Part shown: one piece after another, positions 1 to 6,969 of the stretch
How the letters are laid out: each line of letters starts with the position of its first letter
Numbering within the stretch: the first letter of the stretch is position 1
DNA from: Dehalococcoidia bacterium LH_S1
Lineage (GTDB): Bacteria > Chloroflexota > Dehalococcoidia > SZUA-161 > SpSt-899
Assembly (NCBI GenBank): GCA_023660035.1
Contig: JAGXOF010000024.1
Coordinates: 1-12,872, forward strand
Reading direction: 5' to 3'
DNA length: 12,872 nucleotides
The notes under the pieces: generated by a model
Database searches by the model: none
The model's input: the letters and a program-made list of their open reading frames with translations, nothing else
Told to the model about the DNA's origin: nothing
Translations under genes and position numbers: made by a program

Positions 1-35
1 GACCAGCATAACAAGATCTATGGGAAAAGTATATG

Positions 36-805
36 TTATTTACGGATAAGTTCTAAGAGAAGAAATGGTCGCTTGAAGCCTTTGATTACGTCAATGCTCT
101 TTTGAAACAGCTTGTCCCATGAACCATTGTAATTGCCGATATCAATACCTGCAACCCTGATTCCACCTCCCTTCTTGTACTGCACCAATACCTTCAATTC
201 CTTACCACGTTTGGAAATCCCGGTAATCCCAACTCCCGTTCCATCTGCCTCACCATGAGGCTCCTCGTTTGCATCAAGCATAAAATCAAGCTTTGAGCCA
301 ATCTGCTGCACAGACTCCCAGATCGTCATTTTATCCACAGCCCACCCGAACATCTTGCCGATCTTCTCAGATACCCGATAGGAGCTTAAAGCTCCCATCA
401 AGGCCAGCTTGCGCCGCGTTTCGTCCGGTACACGCTTCATAGACTCCATGCCAAGAAGATGTCGGGTGATATATTGCTTATGACCGCATTTCTTGCACTG
501 TACCTGGAGTTGCCTGATAGTTATCCAGCGAAACCAAGTGACAATGGTCGTTGGCTTGCCATGACGTGTCTTCCAGATAAATTCGGTGTCATTCCCACAT
601 GCTGTGCAAACAAACGATTTCTTTCGTAATCCCATTTCATACTCGGCAAAGCCAACCAAGACTTTCTGAAAAAAATCCTCCAGCATCTGTGGTAACAACA
701 CAAGAAATGCCTTCATGATCGATGAAAACTTGCTGCTCGATAAATCAACTCTGAACTGACACTCAAATTCAATGGTGATATTCTTTCTTGTAGGGTTGTT
801 CCCAT
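36..805 (-). pseudogene. Remnant of a DDE-type IS transposase (N-terminal half, frameshifted)
   Basis: The longest intact frame (716 down to 36) encodes a zinc-ribbon-like N-terminus with CxxC pairs (CTAC about residues 37-40 and CKKC about 74-77), a helical middle, and then the motif EADGTGV, which looks like the first Asp of a DDE (RNase H-fold) catalytic domain. The protein stops about 70 residues later, where the second Asp would be expected, so it is truncated to roughly half of a normal transposase. At the 5' end, the only ATG with a strong ribosome site (AAGGAGGG at 810-817, ATG at 803-805) begins MGTTLQERI in another frame. The main frame continues upstream without a start as TIEFECQFRVDL, so one small indel near 775-780 has split the gene. 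The exact IS family is not recognised (ISH6-like or a relative is possible). It is very probably inactive. No matching terminal inverted repeats were found. Confidence 0.75.
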
Positions 806-809
806 ATTG

Positions 810-817
810 CCCTCCTT
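810..817 (-). promoter_or_regulatory. Ribosome binding site of the transposase remnant
   Basis: AAGGAGGG on the minus strand sits four bases upstream of the ATG at 803-805. It shows that the original start lies upstream of the long open frame and in a different frame from it. Confidence 0.5.
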
Positions 818-944
818 GTTTATGGATAGTTTACAAAATTATCATTACCATAAAATGGGGCAATTTTCTGTTATTTCATGCCATAGGTCTCTCTTTTTCT
901 ACGCTACCAAATACTTTCGAGCGGGATATGCTGACTGATCCCCA

Positions 945-958
945 CGATTGTATAATCG
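945..958 (+). promoter_or_regulatory. Probable hypCDE promoter: -10 TATAAT within a dyad
   Basis: A perfect TATAAT lies at 951-956, 27 bases before the hypC ATG, but no good -35 hexamer stands at the usual distance (CTGACT at 931-936 is too close). The -10 is embedded in an inverted repeat, CGATT (945-949) with AATCG (954-958). A second one, GGGAT (923-927) with ATCCC (938-942), lies just upstream. This arrangement would suit a regulator-controlled promoter, but that is inference. Confidence 0.45.
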
Positions 959-983
959 GGCTGATTTGTACTAAAATGGAATC

Positions 984-1211
984 ATGTGTCTTGCTGTACC
1001 GGTAAAAGTCATATCAATCAACGGGGATGAGGCGGAAGTCGATGCTAGCGGAGTCAAGCGCCGCGTAAGCATCGTGCTCACTCCGGAGGTGAACGTAGGC
1101 GACTACGTTCTCCTGTATACAGGGTATGCTATTGGCGTCCTGGATCAGAATGAGGCACAGGAAACCCTCAATCTCCTCGAAGAGATAGCTGATTTCAGTG
1201 AAATTCGTTGA
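984..1211 (+). CDS. hypC: [NiFe]-hydrogenase maturation chaperone HypC
   Basis: HypC is a small cytoplasmic chaperone of the HypC/HupF family. With HypD it forms the scaffold on which Fe(CN)2CO is built, and it delivers the group to the hydrogenase large-subunit precursor. The 75-residue product starts MCLAVPVKVI, carrying the invariant Cys2 needed for iron binding, and has the expected OB-fold length and a C-terminal helix (EAQETLNLLEEI). The start is fixed by the Cys2 rule. Only a weak GGA ribosome site precedes it. The gene overlaps hypD by 14 bases. Odd point: the usual V-L-V-H-x-G-F/Y-A segment reads VLLYTGYA, so the conserved His (His51 of E. coli HypC) is Tyr45 here. The assignment is firm; whether this paralogue is fully active is less sure. 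Confidence 0.95.
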   Translation: MCLAVPVKVISINGDEAEVDASGVKRRVSIVLTPEVNVGDYVLLYTGYAIGVLDQNEAQETLNLLEEIADFSEIR

Positions 1212-2301
1212 CGAATATCAGGATAGCGAATTAGCCCACAAGCTGGCTCGCAGGATCACTGCCCTCTCCACAAAGCCCGTTGTGTTGATGGAGTTCTGCG
1301 GGGGGCATACGCATGCCATATTAAGGTACGGAATCCGCCAATTGCTCCCCGATACAGTGGAAATGAGGTCAGGGCCCGGTTGCCCGGTGTGCGTGACCGC
1401 ACCCGCCGACCTCGATAAGGCCATCGCTATCGCATACTTGCCAGACACTATCATCGCTACCTTTGGGGACATGGTCAAGGTCCCCGGCAGCCGCTCAAGC
1501 CTCCAGCAGGCGAAAGCCGAAGGAGCCGACGTACGTATAGTGTATTCGGCTATGGACGCTGTTAGCATAGCTGAAAACAACCCTGAGAAGTCGGTGGTAT
1601 TTATCGGCATAGGTTTCGAGACCACTGCTCCCACTATCGCTGCCTCAGTACTTAAAGCGGATGAGAAGGGGATATCGAACTTCCACGTGCTATCGTTCCA
1701 CAAGTTGACTCCTCCGGTCGTGAAGGCATTGCTTAATTCCGGTGAAACGAAGCTGGACGGCATAATCGGCCCCGGCCATGTCAGTGTGGTCATCGGCTCT
1801 CAGCCCTACCAGTTCATTTCCGAGGACTATGGGGTTGGTTGTGTTATCTCAGGATTTGAACCGCTGGATATTCTCCTCACCGGAGATAACCTGGTGGAGC
1901 AGATTGAAAAGGGTGAACCTCGGGTCGAGATAGCCTATCCCCGGGGTGTGAAGCCCGAGGGGAACAAGCAGGCCTTGAAACTCATGCAGCAGGTATTTGA
2001 TGTCGGTGAAGCCAACTGGCGGGGCATCGGAATCGTTCCAGAAAGCGGTCTCAAAATAAGGGCAGAGTATGCGCGCTTTGATGCCGACATTGCCTCCCCC
2101 GTGAGTCCGGAGCCGGCTAAGGAACCTGAAGGCTGCCGGTGCGGGGATGTGGTCCGTGGTGCTGCCAACCCGCTTGAGTGCAAGCTCTTCGGAAAAGTCT
2201 GTACCCCGGAGAGCCCTGTAGGCCCTTGCATGGTCTCCAATGAAGGAGCATGCGCGGCATATTATAAATACGCTTCAGACAACGGAGCTCGCTATGACTG
2301 A
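1198..2301 (+). CDS. hypD: [NiFe]-hydrogenase maturation iron-sulfur protein HypD
   Basis: HypD is the redox-active [4Fe-4S] protein that, with HypC, holds iron while its CO and CN ligands are attached. The 367-residue product has all the hallmark motifs: CGGHTHAI (residues 34-41), SGPGCPVC (58-65), IGFETTAP in the middle, and a C-terminal Cys-rich region with Cys at about 313, 315, 328, 335, 344 and 352 for the cluster. Length is normal. The start is GTG at 1198, chosen because MKFVDEY matches the family N-terminus. It lies inside the 3' end of hypC, so translation is probably coupled. The 3' end overlaps hypE by 8 bases. Nothing appears missing. Confidence 0.97.
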   Translation: MKFVDEYQDSELAHKLARRITALSTKPVVLMEFCGGHTHAILRYGIRQLLPDTVEMRSGPGCPVCVTAPADLDKAIAIAYLPDTIIATFGDMVKVPGSRSSLQQAKAEGADVRIVYSAMDAVSIAENNPEKSVVFIGIGFETTAPTIAASVLKADEKGISNFHVLSFHKLTPPVVKALLNSGETKLDGIIGPGHVSVVIGSQPYQFISEDYGVGCVISGFEPLDILLTGDNLVEQIEKGEPRVEIAYPRGVKPEGNKQALKLMQQVFDVGEANWRGIGIVPESGLKIRAEYARFDADIASPVSPEPAKEPEGCRCGDVVRGAANPLECKLFGKVCTPESPVGPCMVSNEGACAAYYKYASDNGARYD

Positions 2302-3301
2302 TGAAACCATCCTTCTAGCGCACGGGAGCGGCGGTAAGCTGAGCCACGATTTGGTGGCAAAGAGATTCTTCCCCTTCCTCGCCAATCCCGAACTCGACAA
2401 GATGGATGACTCGGCGGTCCTGGAACTGAGCGGGCGTCTGGCCTTCACCACCGATAGTTATGTGGTGAATCCAATCTTCTTCCCCGGAGGCGACATCGGG
2501 AAACTCGCTGTTTGCGGGACAGTCAATGACCTGGCCATGAGCGGAGCTAACCCTCTGTATCTAAGCCTCTCTGTAGTTATAGAAGAGGGGCTCCCCATAA
2601 GTGACCTTGAACGGATAATGCAGTCGATTAAAGGCACCTCTGAAGAAGCCGGAGTAAGCATAGTCACCGGCGATACCAAGGTGGTAAACCAGGGTCAGGC
2701 CGATAAACTGTTTATCACTACCTCCGGCATAGGAATCGTCCCTCCTGAAGTTAACATCTCGGGCGCCAACGCCAAACCCGGAGATAAAGTGATTCTGAGT
2801 GGGACCATGGGGGACCACGGTATAGCCATAATGAGCCAGCGTGAGGGACTGAACTTCTCAGTGCCTGTGGGAAGCGATTGTGCTCCTCTGGGCAAACTGG
2901 TCTCTCAAATCATGCAATCGCTGTTGAACGTACACTGCCTGCGTGACCCCACACGGGGTGGGCTCTCCAGTACACTCAATGAATTCGCCCAGCAGTCAAA
3001 TGTGGGGATTGTGATCGAGGAAGGAAAGATTCCTATAAAAGAGGGGGTAAGGGCTGCCTGTGAGCTTTTGGGTTTGGATCCTCTCTACGTGGCCAACGAA
3101 GGGAAATTGGTGTCGATCGTGGAGCCCGAATACGCTGGGGAAATTGTCGATAGGATGAGGGAAAGCGACTATGGCAAGGATGCCGCTGTCATAGGAGAGG
3201 TAGTGTCCGACCATCCGGGGAAAGTCATAATGAGGACAAAGCTGGGCCCCTCCCGGATCATCGACATGCTATCCGGAGAACTCTTGCCCCGAATCTGCTG
3301 A
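2294..3301 (+). CDS. hypE: Hydrogenase maturation protein HypE (carbamoyl dehydratase)
   Basis: HypE belongs to the PurM/SelD-like ATPases. It takes a carbamoyl group from HypF onto its C-terminal cysteine, dehydrates it to thiocyanate with ATP, and passes CN to the HypCD iron. The 335-residue product has the N-terminal ILLAHGSGGK motif, DDSAVL, the CGTVNDLAMSGA segment, VTGDTKVV and the RDPTRGGL loop. It ends in the obligatory PRIC, where the last Cys is the carrier residue. I chose the ATG at 2294, not the upstream in-frame ATG at 2240, because the family begins just before ILLAHGSGGK and a GGAG ribosome site lies at 2283-2286. The overlap with the hypD stop (ATGACTGA) suggests coupling. 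The HypF partner is not in this window. Confidence 0.96.
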   Translation: MTDETILLAHGSGGKLSHDLVAKRFFPFLANPELDKMDDSAVLELSGRLAFTTDSYVVNPIFFPGGDIGKLAVCGTVNDLAMSGANPLYLSLSVVIEEGLPISDLERIMQSIKGTSEEAGVSIVTGDTKVVNQGQADKLFITTSGIGIVPPEVNISGANAKPGDKVILSGTMGDHGIAIMSQREGLNFSVPVGSDCAPLGKLVSQIMQSLLNVHCLRDPTRGGLSSTLNEFAQQSNVGIVIEEGKIPIKEGVRAACELLGLDPLYVANEGKLVSIVEPEYAGEIVDRMRESDYGKDAAVIGEVVSDHPGKVIMRTKLGPSRIIDMLSGELLPRIC

Positions 3302-3305
3302 CGGG

Positions 3306-4157
3306 CTATTGTTCTGACTTTTCCAGGCAAGCACGCACAAAATCAAGAGCGCCCAATGTTTTCTTCCAGTGGTGTCCCTGGTCGCTCCAGTACCAGTACG
3401 CTTCGTCCTCGCCGCCAACTGTAACCAAGTTGGAATAGAGATTATCCGGTTGGCTGTGCCGTTTCTTGGCCAGCTCCCTGCCTACGAGCGGCAAGCAGTG
3501 CATGGCTCCCTTGAATGCGGTCTCGGCCTCAGACTCCAGGCCCATTTGATACAAAGCCAGAACCCGGCCGTACAATACCTCCGGCGTTATGTCCAGGGGG
3601 AACCTCTCTGCAATGCCCAATACCTCCCATGGCCTGCCCAATCGAAAACAACAGTCGATGGCAAAAGCACGATCACCCTGGCCATCATTGGGGTTCAGGG
3701 CTAACAGGTTCATGAATACGGGGAAAGCACTTTCGATCTCACCGTTCTCAAAAAGCGTCAGCCCCAGCGCTTCATATACTCGCAGGAAAGGGCGGTTATC
3801 CATGAATCCCCAAGGCAGAATATCTTCGCCAATGGAAAAGTCCTTAGGGAAGCAGCTGAATCCGAGTTCAACTGCCTCATTCCACATTTGCAGGGCCTGG
3901 CGATGCCGGTCTGTCTCGTCAAGCAACATAGCAAGTTGATGGTAGGCGTCTATGAACTCGGGATAGTCGCTGAGGAGCTGGTGGTACTGCTCCTCTGCTT
4001 CAGATAGGTTCTCTCCTTGCCACAGGTCTACAGCTTTGTGGAACTCTTCATGTACCTCCGGGGTAAGCCGTGGAAATTCAAAACTCCATTCATTCTCTCC
4101 GATCTGTCGCAATACCAGAACATCTCCGGGGAGATTGCCCTGATTTCTTTCTTCCAT
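3306..4157 (-). CDS. TPR protein with ST7-like motifs
   Basis: This 283-residue soluble protein has no signal peptide or membrane segment. Tetratricopeptide-like helical pairs cover about residues 36-100 (AVDLWQGENLSEAEEQYHQL, then AYHQLAMLLDETDRHRQALQ) and resume at 125-160. The segments LPWGFMDNRPFLR (about 114-126) and LNPNDGQGDR (about 154-163) resemble the ENRPFLRA and NPNDNQG signatures I associate with ST7-type TPR proteins; that link is from memory and unverified. TPRs bind other proteins, so a scaffolding role is likely but the partner is unknown. The start has an excellent AGGAGG (4162-4167). The gene ends four bases from hypE, convergently, with no clear terminator between them, so it is not part of the hyp operon. 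Confidence 0.8.
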   Translation of the reverse strand: MEERNQGNLPGDVLVLRQIGENEWSFEFPRLTPEVHEEFHKAVDLWQGENLSEAEEQYHQLLSDYPEFIDAYHQLAMLLDETDRHRQALQMWNEAVELGFSCFPKDFSIGEDILPWGFMDNRPFLRVYEALGLTLFENGEIESAFPVFMNLLALNPNDGQGDRAFAIDCCFRLGRPWEVLGIAERFPLDITPEVLYGRVLALYQMGLESEAETAFKGAMHCLPLVGRELAKKRHSQPDNLYSNLVTVGGEDEAYWYWSDQGHHWKKTLGALDFVRACLEKSEQ

Positions 4158-4169
4158 TACACCTCCTGA

Positions 4170-4447
4170 CTCAATAGTATAGCTTCACTTGTGCCTTTGT
4201 CAAAGACTTGCGCTCAATCCACAGTAATCAACTCGATCGCAAACAGACTAGCTATAACGCCATACTCCTCGATTCTAGGAGAACCAGACTTTTTGGATAA
4301 CCGCCGATGACGCATTTTATCTTTGCATTGGGGGTAACGGACTAAGTCGTGGTGAGGTTGCTTTCAGGCCAAGAAATGTCAAGCTCTTCAAAGTCGAATT
4401 AGCCCATAGTAAACCTATTCAACCAGCGTCACCAGCATCTGTCATCC
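4170..4447 (+). other. Intergenic stretch with a possible decayed reading frame
   Basis: No intact gene is seen here. One plus-strand frame is open from 4170 to a TGA at 4308-4310 and includes INSIANRLAITPYSSILGEP. A second is open from 4279 through 4447 and includes TADDAFYLCIGGNGLSRGEV. The first frame reads GAC TTT TTG at 4287-4295. Removing one T from this five-T run would join the two into about 90 codons with normal-looking composition. There is no convincing start or ribosome site, and I do not recognise the product. It could be a remnant or chance. The 5' part overlaps the promoter of the TPR gene. Confidence 0.2.
4176..4203 (-). promoter_or_regulatory. Near-consensus sigma-70 promoter for the TPR gene
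   Basis: On the minus strand, TTGACA (4198-4203) and TATACT (4176-4181) are separated by 16 bases. Transcription would start near 4169, right at the AGGAGG ribosome site, giving a leader of only about a dozen bases. Confidence 0.7.
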
Positions 4448-4828
4448 CTACAAAAGCCTCTCAGACCCCGAATACACCTCTTCCACCTTCAGTGCCGCAG
4501 CAGCGTTACGCGGGAGTTCATCCGGATTTTGCTCTTTCATATATTCGAAAAGGGCGCCTTCCTTGTGATATGTAATTGTCCCCTTATTTAGCTGAAAGGA
4601 TCTGTCTTCACTCGTGATAAAAAGGACGGAGCCCTTGCTTCCTGATAGAATGTTCTTTCGGGTTTTGTCGAAAAAATTATCGGCGATCACGCTCGTCTCT
4701 TCATCATATTTACTGACGCAGGCTGCGTAAATGGCATTGGGAGTCCCTTTTTCATCCACGGTAGCGAGTACGATTGGGCCTTGTCTATCATCCCAGGCCT
4801 TGCTTATCCTTTCCGGCAATTTCGCCAT
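4448..4828 (-). CDS. Pyridoxamine 5'-phosphate oxidase-like flavin-binding protein
   Basis: This 126-residue protein has the split-barrel FMN-binding fold of the pyridoxamine 5'-phosphate oxidase-like superfamily. Visible landmarks are an N-terminal helix followed by GPIVLATVDEKGTPNA (strand-turn-strand near residues 17-32), VIADNFFDKTRKNI in the flavin-phosphate region (Lys/Arg at about 55-58), and the C-terminal TYHKEGALFEYM and ALKVEEVYSG. It is far shorter than true PdxH, so it is probably not the vitamin B6 enzyme. Relatives of this size bind FMN, F420 or heme, and the substrate is unknown. The ribosome site AGAGGAG (4836-4842) fixes the start. It is transcribed alone, divergently from etfBA; a functional link to the ETF is possible but not shown. 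Confidence 0.8.
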   Translation of the reverse strand: MAKLPERISKAWDDRQGPIVLATVDEKGTPNAIYAACVSKYDEETSVIADNFFDKTRKNILSGSKGSVLFITSEDRSFQLNKGTITYHKEGALFEYMKEQNPDELPRNAAAALKVEEVYSGSERLL

Positions 4829-4881
4829 GTTTTTTCTCCTCTCAATGCAGCAATATTCCTCATCTTGTGATGATTGGTTCC

Positions 4882-4911
4882 AAAATACCCTATCGGGCGA
4901 ACGAATGTCAA
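4882..4911 (-). promoter_or_regulatory. Promoter of the flavin-binding protein gene
   Basis: TTGACA (4906-4911) and TATTTT (4882-4887), 18 bases apart on the minus strand, would give a start near 4875 and a leader of about 45 bases. Confidence 0.5.
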
Positions 4912-4997
4912 AAGCAGTTCCAGGAAGGCACCAAACCCTGGCTGCGCAGGCATCTCCTCCGCTGATTTTGCTTCTTACAAAGCCGCGAGCAGCAAAC

Positions 4998-5026
4998 TTG
5001 ACACCATATTGCAGCTATGATAGATT
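4998..5026 (+). promoter_or_regulatory. Probable etfBA promoter
   Basis: TTGACA (4998-5003) is followed after 17 bases by TAGATT (5021-5026), four of six matches to the -10 consensus. Transcription would start near 5033, about 75 bases before etfB. A TATATAA at 5064-5070 is an alternative -10 but has no matching -35. Confidence 0.45.
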
Positions 5027-5107
5027 TAGCTTTGGGTTTCCCCCGTATTTTGAGATACAAGGCTATATAACCCCCATAGGTGTGGTAATAAATAGAGGAG
5101 GTAAGCT

Positions 5108-5889
5108 ATGAACATCATTGTTTGCGCGAAACAGATAGTTGATCCCGAGACCCCCGCCGCCGCCTTTAAGATCGATTCCGATGCGAAACGAGCAGTTCCC
5201 CCGAAGGACAGATCCATGGTCATTAGTGACTACGATGCCAATGCCATGGAAGCGGCACTGAAGCTCAAGGATGCCCATGGTGGCAAGGTCAGCGTGCTGA
5301 GCCTGGGGGGGGGGGCTCCGCAAGAGAGGTTGTCATGCACTGCATAGCCATGGGAGGCGATGAAGGATACCTTCTGAATGATCCTGCCTTCGACGACTCC
5401 GATAGCTATGCTACTGCCTCTGCCCTGGCGGAAGCTATCAAGAAGATCGGAGAATATGATCTCGTCCTCACCGGACGACAGGAAGGCGAGTGGGATGCAG
5501 GGCAGGTAGGCTCTGGCATAGCCGAGCTGCTTGGAATTCCCAGCGTAACCACCGTCGGGAAAATAGAAGTCGGCGATGGAAAGGCTAATGTCGAGAGGGT
5601 GGTCGGAGACGGACGTGAGGTCATGGAAATCGGATTCCCCGCCTTGCTCACTATTAGCAGTGAGGTCGGAGAGCCCCGATATGCGACCCTCAAAGGAATC
5701 ATGGGAGCAAAGAAGAAGCCGCTAACGTCCTGGGGTTCCCAGGATGTGAGCCCTGCCGAGGCCAAGAACAAGATCCTGGAACTGTACATCCCGGTTCATG
5801 AGGGCAAGTGTGAATTTATAGAGGCCGACTCCCCGGAGGAAGCCGGAACCAGCCTGGCTGCCAAGCTCAGGGAGATCAAGGTCGTCTGA
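5108..5889 (+). CDS. etfB: Electron transfer flavoprotein beta subunit, interrupted by a frameshift at poly-G
   Basis: EtfB pairs with EtfA to carry electrons between flavoprotein dehydrogenases and other acceptors. The N-terminal part (79 codons, 5108-5347) opens MNIIVCAKQIVDPETP and contains the beta-subunit DYDANAMEAALKLKD motif. The rest lies one frame away (5335-5889) and contains AMGGDEGYLL, LVLTGRQEGEWDAGQVGSG and a C-terminal FIEADSPEEAG segment. The switch coincides with a run of 11 G (5305-5315). Nine or 12 G would restore one frame of 259 or 260 residues, the normal EtfB size; nine gives LGGGSAREVV, which aligns with the usual LGPxxAxE spacing. Ribosome site AGAGGAGG lies at 5094-5101. 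The gene is followed by etfA after 55 bases. The break may be a sequencing error, a true mutation or a slippage switch. Confidence 0.9.
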
Positions 5890-5910
5890 GTTCATAGAGC
5901 TCTATGAACT
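5889..5910. repeat. Perfect 22-bp palindrome between etfB and etfA
   Basis: AGTTCATAGAG followed directly by its exact reverse complement CTCTATGAACT, beginning on the last base of the etfB stop codon. As RNA it can form a 9-bp stem with an AGCT loop. There is no U-tract, so it is not a classical terminator. It could be an operator, or a stem that sets the EtfB/EtfA ratio by RNA processing; both are inference. Confidence 0.9.
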
Positions 5911-5944
5911 AAAGGAAGTCTACAAACTGATTAGGAGGTAAATA

Positions 5945-6943
5945 ATGGCTGAAAATAATGGCGTTCTGATTGTCGGGGAGGTTGAAGAGGGGCAGCTAAG
6001 CCCCATAACCGCAGAACTCGCGGGCATCGGCAAGAAGCTCGCAGATGACCTGGGACAGGGACTCTCCACCGTGCTGATCGGCAGCGAGCTAGGGGATATT
6101 CCCAAAGAAGTCGTTTCACTTGGAGCGGATAAGGTTTACACCATCGATAACCCATTGTTCAAGAACTATCAAACAGATTCCTATGTGACAGCTCTGGAAA
6201 AGCTTGTCAATGACGCTTCACCGGAGATACTGCTCTTCGGTCATACACCTATGGGGCGTGACATGGCGCCAAGGCTGGCCTTCAGACTGGGGGTAGGAGT
6301 AACCATGGACTGTGTTGCCCTGGGCATTGACTCCGAGTCGAAGCTCCTTCGAAAGAACAAGCCAGTTTATGGCGGTAATGCCATGGCAGTCTATGTCAGT
6401 GAAGGGCACCCGCAGATGGCAGCGATCAGGGCCAAAACCATGGAGCCTGCAGCACAGGATACTTCACGGGGCGGAGAGGTGACGCCCTTTGACCCCGGGC
6501 TCGATGAGAGCGTTGTGAGGGCAAAGTTCGTCGAGAAGTTCAAAGAGGAAGTAGAGGGTATCAAGCTCGAAGACGCCGATGTGGTGGTCTGCGGTGGCAG
6601 GGGAATGGGCAGCGCCGATGCCTTTCAGCAGCTCCACGACCTGGCCAATATCCTGGGCGGTGCTGTTGGTGCCAGCAGGCCTCCCTGTGACTCCGACTGG
6701 GTGCCCGATCACTATCAGGTGGGCCTTACCGGCAAACTTGTCTCACCGAACGTGTATATAGGAGTGGCCCTTTCCGGGTCCAGCCAGCACCAAGCAGGGA
6801 TGTCCGGCTCCAAGAATATCATTGCCATAAACAAGGACCCTGAGGCCAACATATTCGGGATTGCCCACTACGGCGTTGTCGGTGATTACAAGAAGGTATT
6901 GCCCGCATTTATCGAGAAGTGCAAGGAGCTCACCTCCAAGTAG
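5945..6943 (+). CDS. etfA: Electron transfer flavoprotein alpha subunit
   Basis: The 332-residue alpha subunit supplies the FAD-binding domain of the ETF heterodimer. The N-terminal half (about 1-190) is the alpha/beta domain that packs against EtfB. The C-terminal half holds the FAD motifs in order: GGRGMGS (217-223), VGASRPPCDSDW (241-252), GLTGKLVSP (260-268), ALSGSSQHQAGM (275-286), INKDPEA (295-301) and YGVVGD (309-314). No ferredoxin domain is fused. The start is fixed by AGGAGGTA (5933-5940). The gene is co-directional with etfB. No acyl-CoA dehydrogenase, ETF:quinone oxidoreductase or FixCX lies in the window, so the electron partners and whether it bifurcates cannot be told from here. 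Confidence 0.96.
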   Translation: MAENNGVLIVGEVEEGQLSPITAELAGIGKKLADDLGQGLSTVLIGSELGDIPKEVVSLGADKVYTIDNPLFKNYQTDSYVTALEKLVNDASPEILLFGHTPMGRDMAPRLAFRLGVGVTMDCVALGIDSESKLLRKNKPVYGGNAMAVYVSEGHPQMAAIRAKTMEPAAQDTSRGGEVTPFDPGLDESVVRAKFVEKFKEEVEGIKLEDADVVVCGGRGMGSADAFQQLHDLANILGGAVGASRPPCDSDWVPDHYQVGLTGKLVSPNVYIGVALSGSSQHQAGMSGSKNIIAINKDPEANIFGIAHYGVVGDYKKVLPAFIEKCKELTSK

Positions 6944-6969
6944 CACCACAAGGCCAAGGAGTCCGAAAA

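Noticed and set aside
1218..1793. 191-codon open frame on the minus strand
   Set aside because: Lies wholly antisense to hypD, whose motifs are complete; composition is low-complexity shadow.
2240..2293. 18-codon N-terminal extension of HypE
   Set aside because: Lies inside hypD; the family starts just before ILLAHGSGGK and a GGAG site precedes ATG 2294.
5305..5315. Programmed ribosomal frameshift in etfB
   Set aside because: No EtfB is known to me to use one, and a homopolymer error explains the data more simply; kept only as an open question.
5406..5789. 127-codon minus-strand open frame
   Set aside because: Shadow of the second half of etfB, which has clear EtfB motifs.
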